Assembly: GCA_017561665.1 (NCBI GenBank)
Contig: JAFZBQ010000035.1
Location: 1-63,461, forward strand
Direction: 5' to 3'
Source of the DNA: Bacteroidales bacterium
Lineage (GTDB): Bacteria > Bacteroidota > Bacteroidia > Bacteroidales > UBA932
Length of the DNA stretch: 63,461 nucleotides
The translations under genes were made by a program, and so were the position numbers. How positions within the stretch are numbered: the stretch's first letter is position 1; each line of letters opens with the position of its first letter. The notes under the pieces are model-generated. The model searched no databases and was not told the origin of the DNA. It worked only from the letters and a program-made list of their open reading frames with translations. Below are positions 59,589 to 63,461 of this stretch, in pieces.

Positions 59589-60575
59589 ATGAAAACTAAT
59601 ACGGCATCTTTGATGGCCCGCTATCTGTGGCTTCTGAACATCATTTCGGAGGCGGGCGAGCGCGGCCTTTCGCGGGAGGAGATCAATCGCAAGTGGGAGC
59701 ATTGCATTTATAACGAGGACCACGAGAGCGAAATTCCCCGCAAGACGTTCTACAATTACAAGTGCGAGATAGAGAGTCTGTTTGCCATCACGCTGGATGC
59801 CAGGCGGATAGACGGCCATTTCCGGTACCGCATCGCCGACGAGGATTCTCTCCAGGTGGGTCAGGTCAAGCGGCTGCTCCTCAATTCGCTCAGCATCAAC
59901 GAGGCGGTTTCTCGCGGAGGCGAGTTTGTCGACCGTATCCTGCTTGAGGATATCCCGTCTTCCGGCGGTTCCGCCCTGGGCGTCATTATGCAGGCCATAC
60001 GTGCTTCCCGCGCCCTGGAAATTGTCCATAAAAGTTTCAAGGAGGGCGCCGAGGCCAATGTGTCAGTAGTTTATCCGTATTGCCTGAAACTTCGCGAGCA
60101 GCGGTGGTATGTGCTGGCCTACAAGCCGTCAGAGAATGATTCCCGCGTCTACGGCCTGGACAGGATAGGGCAGTGCCGCATTCTGGAAGAGGAGTTCGAC
60201 GCCAAACGGCTCAAGGAGTATTTCCGCAAGGAAAAGAAGGCCGACACCGCCGCCGATTATTTCCGCGATTATTACGGTGTGCTTATAGACGAAACGGTGC
60301 CTTTGATGGACGTCCGCGTGCGGGTTTTCACCGACAAGTATGTCAATTATTTCCGTTCTCTGCCGCTGCATTCCTCGCAGGTCGAGGTCGCAAAAAGCGA
60401 AAAGGGCCCGGGAAATCCCGAACCCTTTTCAGATTTTGTCTATCATATCCATCCCACTATCGATTTCACCCGCAAACTGCTCTCATACGGCCAGTTTGTC
60501 AAGGTTCTTTCCCCGGCAGAATACGCCGCCGAGGTAGGCGGGATGGTCCGCCTTGCAGCGGAGAATTACAAGTAG
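59589..60575 (+). CDS. WYL domain-containing transcriptional regulator
   Basis: 328 residues. The N-terminal winged helix (about 5-80, ARYLWLLNIISEAGERGLSREEINRKW; YNYKCEIESLF) binds DNA. The WYL domain (about 135-220) shows VSVVYPYCLKLREQRWYVLAYKP with the RWYV core. A C-terminal WCX-like domain (about 230-325) includes LLSYGQFVKVLSP. WYL proteins sense nucleic acid-type or nucleotide ligands and often control defence or DNA-damage genes. ATG 59589 was chosen as the only start downstream of the promoter-like box. A palindromic operator precedes it. No target gene is evident nearby. Confidence 0.9.
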   Translation: MKTNTASLMARYLWLLNIISEAGERGLSREEINRKWEHCIYNEDHESEIPRKTFYNYKCEIESLFAITLDARRIDGHFRYRIADEDSLQVGQVKRLLLNSLSINEAVSRGGEFVDRILLEDIPSSGGSALGVIMQAIRASRALEIVHKSFKEGAEANVSVVYPYCLKLREQRWYVLAYKPSENDSRVYGLDRIGQCRILEEEFDAKRLKEYFRKEKKADTAADYFRDYYGVLIDETVPLMDVRVRVFTDKYVNYFRSLPLHSSQVEVAKSEKGPGNPEPFSDFVYHIHPTIDFTRKLLSYGQFVKVLSPAEYAAEVGGMVRLAAENYK

Positions 60576-60579
60576 GGGC

Positions 60580-61089
60580 TTACTCCATCCTTTTGTAGGT
60601 TTCCTTTATGTATTCGGTTACACCGGGCTCAGCATCTTCGTCAAATAAAGAGTCTAAAGATTGCTTTACGCGAATGCCATCCAGAATAAATGTGTCACCG
60701 GAAATAGTAATATTGGCCATTTCTTCCAATTCACCATTTATCCCGGTCGAGAAAAACCTGTTGCCATCCCTAATGGAAACTGTGGTTTCTCTTACTTCAG
60801 TTTCCCATTTTTTCTCCATGGGATTCCACCAGATTGTTTTTGCTGTGTAATCATTCCCGCTAACCCACGTAAATTCAATTTTCATTTCGCCGGGCTTGGA
60901 CGGATTGAAAGGGTCATATTCGGTTTTCTCCTGGTTTAGGATTTTGCCGTCGGCGTCCTTATAAATAACTTCGTAGCTCATAAAGCCCCAGACGCCCTCC
61001 AGTGGGTGTTCATTGACGGGTTCTTTTTTGCAGGAATTAAATGCGCACAGTGCAATGACTGCGGCCAAGAGGATAAGTGTTCTTTTCAT
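60580..61089 (-). CDS. Hypothetical lipoprotein, lipocalin-like
   Basis: 169 residues with a lipoprotein signal ending AFNSC (Cys20). The remainder is a single small beta-rich domain (LEGVWGFMSYEVIYKDADGK, MKIEFTWVSGNDYTAKTIWW) with the GxW start common to lipocalin-like Bacteroidota lipoproteins. No function is known. It is convergent with the WYL gene (5-nt gap). It has its own promoter. Confidence 0.75.
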   Translation of the reverse strand: MKRTLILLAAVIALCAFNSCKKEPVNEHPLEGVWGFMSYEVIYKDADGKILNQEKTEYDPFNPSKPGEMKIEFTWVSGNDYTAKTIWWNPMEKKWETEVRETTVSIRDGNRFFSTGINGELEEMANITISGDTFILDGIRVKQSLDSLFDEDAEPGVTEYIKETYKRME

Positions 61090-61123
61090 AGTATTTTGTA
61101 ATGGATTTATCTTGTTGACTTTA

Positions 61124-61131
61124 CAAAGATA
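61124..61131 (-). promoter_or_regulatory. -7 promoter box of the lipoprotein gene
   Basis: The minus strand reads TATCTTTG (exact TAnnTTTG), 34 nt before the ATG at 61089. Confidence 0.6.
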
Positions 61132-61160
61132 GTAATTAATTCTTTGAACACCATCCGCTT

Positions 61161-61242
61161 GGTGCAGATGCCTTTGCTTGCAATTCTTTCCGGGCAAAAA
61201 TCTGCCCTTGAAAGAATTCAAGCTACGGACTATATCTGCACC
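61161..61242. repeat. Large nested hairpin A in the intergenic region
   Basis: Nested complementary arms: GGTGCAGAT (61161-61169) with ATCTGCACC (61234-61242). Inside these are GCTTG/CAAGC, AATTCTTTC/GAAAGAATT and GGGCA/TGCCC around a 6-nt loop. The regular pairing over 82 nt is too good for chance. It may be a structured RNA domain or one half of a small mobile element. Confidence 0.7.
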
Positions 61243-61260
61243 TTCGCTCTGTGTACAACG

Positions 61261-61405
61261 GTCCCGCCAAACCGCCTGTCGGTTTAATCAGGGGATTGCA
61301 GCCTTTGGTGGTGGCGTCGCCGGCAATCTTCCTAAAGCCCTTGGCGCCTACACAGCCGCTAGGACGGCTCGTGTCGAAGCATTACCTTTGGCGGTTTGGC
61401 GGGAC
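61261..61405. repeat. Structured element B closed by a 16-bp perfect inverted repeat
   Basis: GTCCCGCCAAACCGCC (61261-61276) is the exact reverse complement of 61390-61405. The 113 nt between hold two inner stems: GATTGC/GCAATC (61294-61299, 61323-61328) and ACAC-AGCCG / CGGCT-c-GTGT (61350-61358, 61365-61374). The multi-stem layout suggests a folded RNA or a non-autonomous mobile element. An open frame across it (61251-61445) shows no gene-like features. Confidence 0.65.
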
Positions 61406-61452
61406 GAGTCGTTTATGGTTAACAACAATACATTCAATTCGTTAAAAAAAGT

Positions 61453-61460
61453 TAAATTTG
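61453..61460 (+). promoter_or_regulatory. -7 promoter box of the helicase gene
   Basis: TAAATTTG matches TAnnTTTG exactly and lies 19 nt before GTG 61480 (85 nt before ATG 61546). It supports the GTG start, giving a leader of about 13 nt like several other genes here. Confidence 0.5.
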
Positions 61461-61479
61461 CTCTGTAATACAATCGGTA

Positions 61480-63461
61480 GTGTCTTTTCTCCTCAAGATA
61501 TTCTCAAGGAAATCAAAAGCAAATAAGCTTCGATCCTCTGGGCCAATGACGCCCGAGCATCGAAGTATTGTTGACTTCTATTCTCGTTTAAAGGCGCTAT
61601 TGCAAGAGGACAAATATCTCGCCCGGAGTGATTACAAATCACTCGCTGAGGAATATGCTGATACTAATGCTTTCTTCAAAAGCCAGCAGCGAGCCTCTAC
61701 TTTGTCTTTTTATTGCAAACAAAATGACCTTCAAGAAAAGTGGGTATTGAAGTTTATTGATTGCTATAGGGACTTTTCTGTTCGTGAAAAGGTCCCTAGA
61801 CAAATCGCCAAACACAATTCCAACTTTATTGCTGACCATTTGGTTTATGATAAAGACTATTTGGATAACATTCTAAAAACAGTCGATCCCGCAATCTCCC
61901 TGGACGAAGAGCAGCGGAAGGTGGTTCTCACAGATGAAGACTACATGCTGGTCGTGGCCGGCGCAGGTGCAGGAAAGACCACCACTGTGGCCGCCAAGGT
62001 GAAGTACCTTGTGGAATGCAAGCACGTCGCGCCGGAACAGATACTCGTCATATCGTTCACCAACAAGGCCGTAGGCGAACTTCGCGACAAGATTAACAAG
62101 GCCCTGAAGATAAACTGCCCGGTCACTACCTTCCACAAGACCGGCTATGCCATTCTCCGAAAGCAGGATGCCGACAAGAAGAATGTGGTGGACAGCGGTT
62201 TCATGTTCGATGTCATCAATAACTACCTGAAGAACGACGTCCTACGAGAGCCGGAGATGGTGAATAAACTCATCCTCTTCTTCGGCAGTTATTTTGATGC
62301 GCCGTACGAAGGTGACGACCTTAATGCCTTCTTCAACTACATCTCGAAGGCTGACTTCTCTACGATGCGTTCCAATATGAACGAGTACGTGGAGACCATC
62401 ACAAACAAGCGTACCGGCAAGTCCATCACCATCAATTACGAGTCGCTGCGCTCTGCTCAGGAAGTCCAGATTGCAAACTTCCTGTATCTTAACAAGGTTG
62501 ATTACGAGTACGAGAAGATATATCCTTATAGTTTCCGGAAGTCTCATAAGCCCTACACCCCTGATTTCACCATCAAGCAGGGCGACAGGACTATCTACAT
62601 CGAGCATTTTGGCATCACGGAAGACGGTACCCATAACCGCTATACCAAAGCCGAACTGGAACGCTATAAGAAGGAGGTCAATGACAAGGTTCAGTTCCAC
62701 CGCGACCACGGCACGGAACTCATCTATACCTTCTCCCAGTACAAGGATGGACGCCCGCTGCTCGAGCACCTGAAGGAACAGCTCATTGCGGCAGGCATCA
62801 CCCTGGAGCCTCGCTCCGAGCAGGAAGTCTATCAGAAGATCGTCTCCACCGAGGAGAATAAATACATCCTCAAACTGGTCCGCCTCCTCTGCACCTTCAT
62901 CCAGAACTTCAAGACAAACGGATACGACACAGACAAGTTCCGTGAAATGCACCGGATGACCGATAACGTCCGCACCAAACTCTTCCTGGACGTTTGCCAC
63001 CAGTGCTACCTGGAATACTCCAAGAAGCTGAAGGAGCGTGGCGCTGTGGACTTCGAGGATATGATAAACGATTCCGCAAAGATTCTGCAGGAACAGCAGG
63101 ATATGGGCGAGAAACTGAACTTCAAGTACATCATTATCGACGAATACCAGGACATCTCCCGGCAGCGATTTGACCTTGCCCGGGCCTTGTCCCAGATTTG
63201 TGATGCCAAGATTATCGCCGTGGGCGATGACTGGCAGTCCATTTATGCCTACGCAGGCTCGGACATCACCCTCTTTACCCACTTTGCCGAGATAATGGGC
63301 TACGGTGAAGAATTGAAGATAACCAAGACCTACCGCAACTCACAGGAGGTCATCGACATCGCCGGTAGTTTCATCCAGAAGAACTCGTCACAGATAAAGA
63401 AATCGCTCATCAGCCCCAAGCATATCGATTTCCCCATCATCATTGAGTCTTATTCCGAGGA
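61480..63461 (+). CDS. UvrD/HelD-like superfamily 1 helicase with nuclease-like insert, cut by window end
   Basis: The 3' end lies beyond the window; about 660 residues are seen. SF1A motifs: Walker A VVAGAGAGKTTTVAA, Ia ISFTNKAVGEL, Walker B IIIDEYQDIS, III AVGDDWQSIYAYAGSD, IV TYRNSQEV. Between motifs Ia and II is a domain with YTPDF followed by TIYIEHFG, resembling a PD-(D/E)xK core (His where Lys is usual). The layout resembles helicase IV-type proteins. GTG 61480 gives MSFLLKIFSRKSKANK and suits the promoter; ATG 61546 is the alternative. Such genes act in DNA repair or phage defence; which applies here is unknown. Confidence 0.85.
   Translation, partial: MSFLLKIFSRKSKANKLRSSGPMTPEHRSIVDFYSRLKALLQEDKYLARSDYKSLAEEYADTNAFFKSQQRASTLSFYCKQNDLQEKWVLKFIDCYRDFSVREKVPRQIAKHNSNFIADHLVYDKDYLDNILKTVDPAISLDEEQRKVVLTDEDYMLVVAGAGAGKTTTVAAKVKYLVECKHVAPEQILVISFTNKAVGELRDKINKALKINCPVTTFHKTGYAILRKQDADKKNVVDSGFMFDVINNYLKNDVLREPEMVNKLILFFGSYFDAPYEGDDLNAFFNYISKADFSTMRSNMNEYVETITNKRTGKSITINYESLRSAQEVQIANFLYLNKVDYEYEKIYPYSFRKSHKPYTPDFTIKQGDRTIYIEHFGITEDGTHNRYTKAELERYKKEVNDKVQFHRDHGTELIYTFSQYKDGRPLLEHLKEQLIAAGITLEPRSEQEVYQKIVSTEENKYILKLVRLLCTFIQNFKTNGYDTDKFREMHRMTDNVRTKLFLDVCHQCYLEYSKKLKERGAVDFEDMINDSAKILQEQQDMGEKLNFKYIIIDEYQDISRQRFDLARALSQICDAKIIAVGDDWQSIYAYAGSDITLFTHFAEIMGYGEELKITKTYRNSQEVIDIAGSFIQKNSSQIKKSLISPKHIDFPIIIESYSE

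Noticed and set aside
61261-61405. Integron attC site
   Set aside because: The long perfect stem lacks the GTTRRRY/RYYYAAC core ends and the extrahelical bases of attC sites, and no integron integrase is near.
61178-61468. Small protein-coding genes across the structured intergenic region
   Set aside because: The frames follow the inverted repeats, have no promoter box of their own, and the two overlapping frames show no domain or signal pattern.

Overview
The window is a gene-dense, fairly GC-rich piece of a Bacteroidales-type (Bacteroidota) chromosome. The evidence is: the F1Fo-ATPase order atpD-atpC-atpB-atpE-atpF-atpH-atpA-atpG; a lipoprotein TamA homologue (TamL type); PPi-type phosphofructokinase; golvesin-domain amidase and Ig-like lipoprotein families; TonB-receptor-like barrels; almost no Shine-Dalgarno sites; and many -7 boxes of the Bacteroidota form TAnnTTTG. 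The genus cannot be fixed from this sequence. It looks like a GC-rich gut lineage of the Alistipes/RC9 kind.

Layout. 1-2163 (-): a beta-propeller glycosidase ORF lacking its 5' end abuts a tyrosine recombinase gene. 2184-6485 (-): operon pyrD-cinA-C1 peptidase-pssA. 6515-7638: an XRE regulator with a proline-rich tail and an AT-rich, palindrome-bearing control region shared with queA. 7639-11818 (+): queA, a membrane protein, an acyltransferase, an OmpA lipoprotein and a TSCPD protein. 11810-24143 (-): a seven-gene, translationally coupled cluster ligA-yihY-relA/spoT-Ig lipoprotein-OM barrel-ispG-amidase. 24249-28739 (+): pfp, then an ECF sigma operon (DUF6249-like, sigma, putative anti-sigma), dtd and a MATE transporter. 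28736-29584 (-): SGNH hydrolase. 29635-43308 (+): a coupled run of GH13, three tandem GH36 paralogues, a class II aldolase, carA, carB and a deoxyribosyltransferase-like gene. 43309-46046 (-): pduL and tamL. 46092-52825: TrmH methyltransferase, lipoprotein flavodoxin, OM barrel, M64 peptidase, gamma-carbonic anhydrase and deoxynucleoside kinase. 52822-59397 (+): ATP synthase. 59450-61089: tiny ORF, WYL regulator and a lipoprotein. 61161-61405: strongly structured non-coding DNA. 61480 to the end (+): a UvrD/HelD-like helicase cut by the window edge.

Most noteworthy signals. (1) A palindromic repeat family (CGTC plus 8-bp arms around a 5-nt CTTGA-like loop) is carried in frame inside ligA and the XRE regulator gene, with a partial copy after atpG. 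(2) An identical bipartite ECF-type promoter, AACCTTT-N13-CGTCTA, precedes both the ECF sigma operon and a distant OM beta-barrel gene, suggesting a two-locus regulon. (3) Two nested hairpin blocks, one closed by a 16-bp perfect stem, lie upstream of the helicase. (4) Several genes have the -7 box only 4-5 nt from the start codon, suggesting leaderless mRNAs. (5) A tyrosine recombinase gene joins the truncated glycosidase in the same frame, separated by a stop codon. No rRNA, tRNA or CRISPR array was seen.
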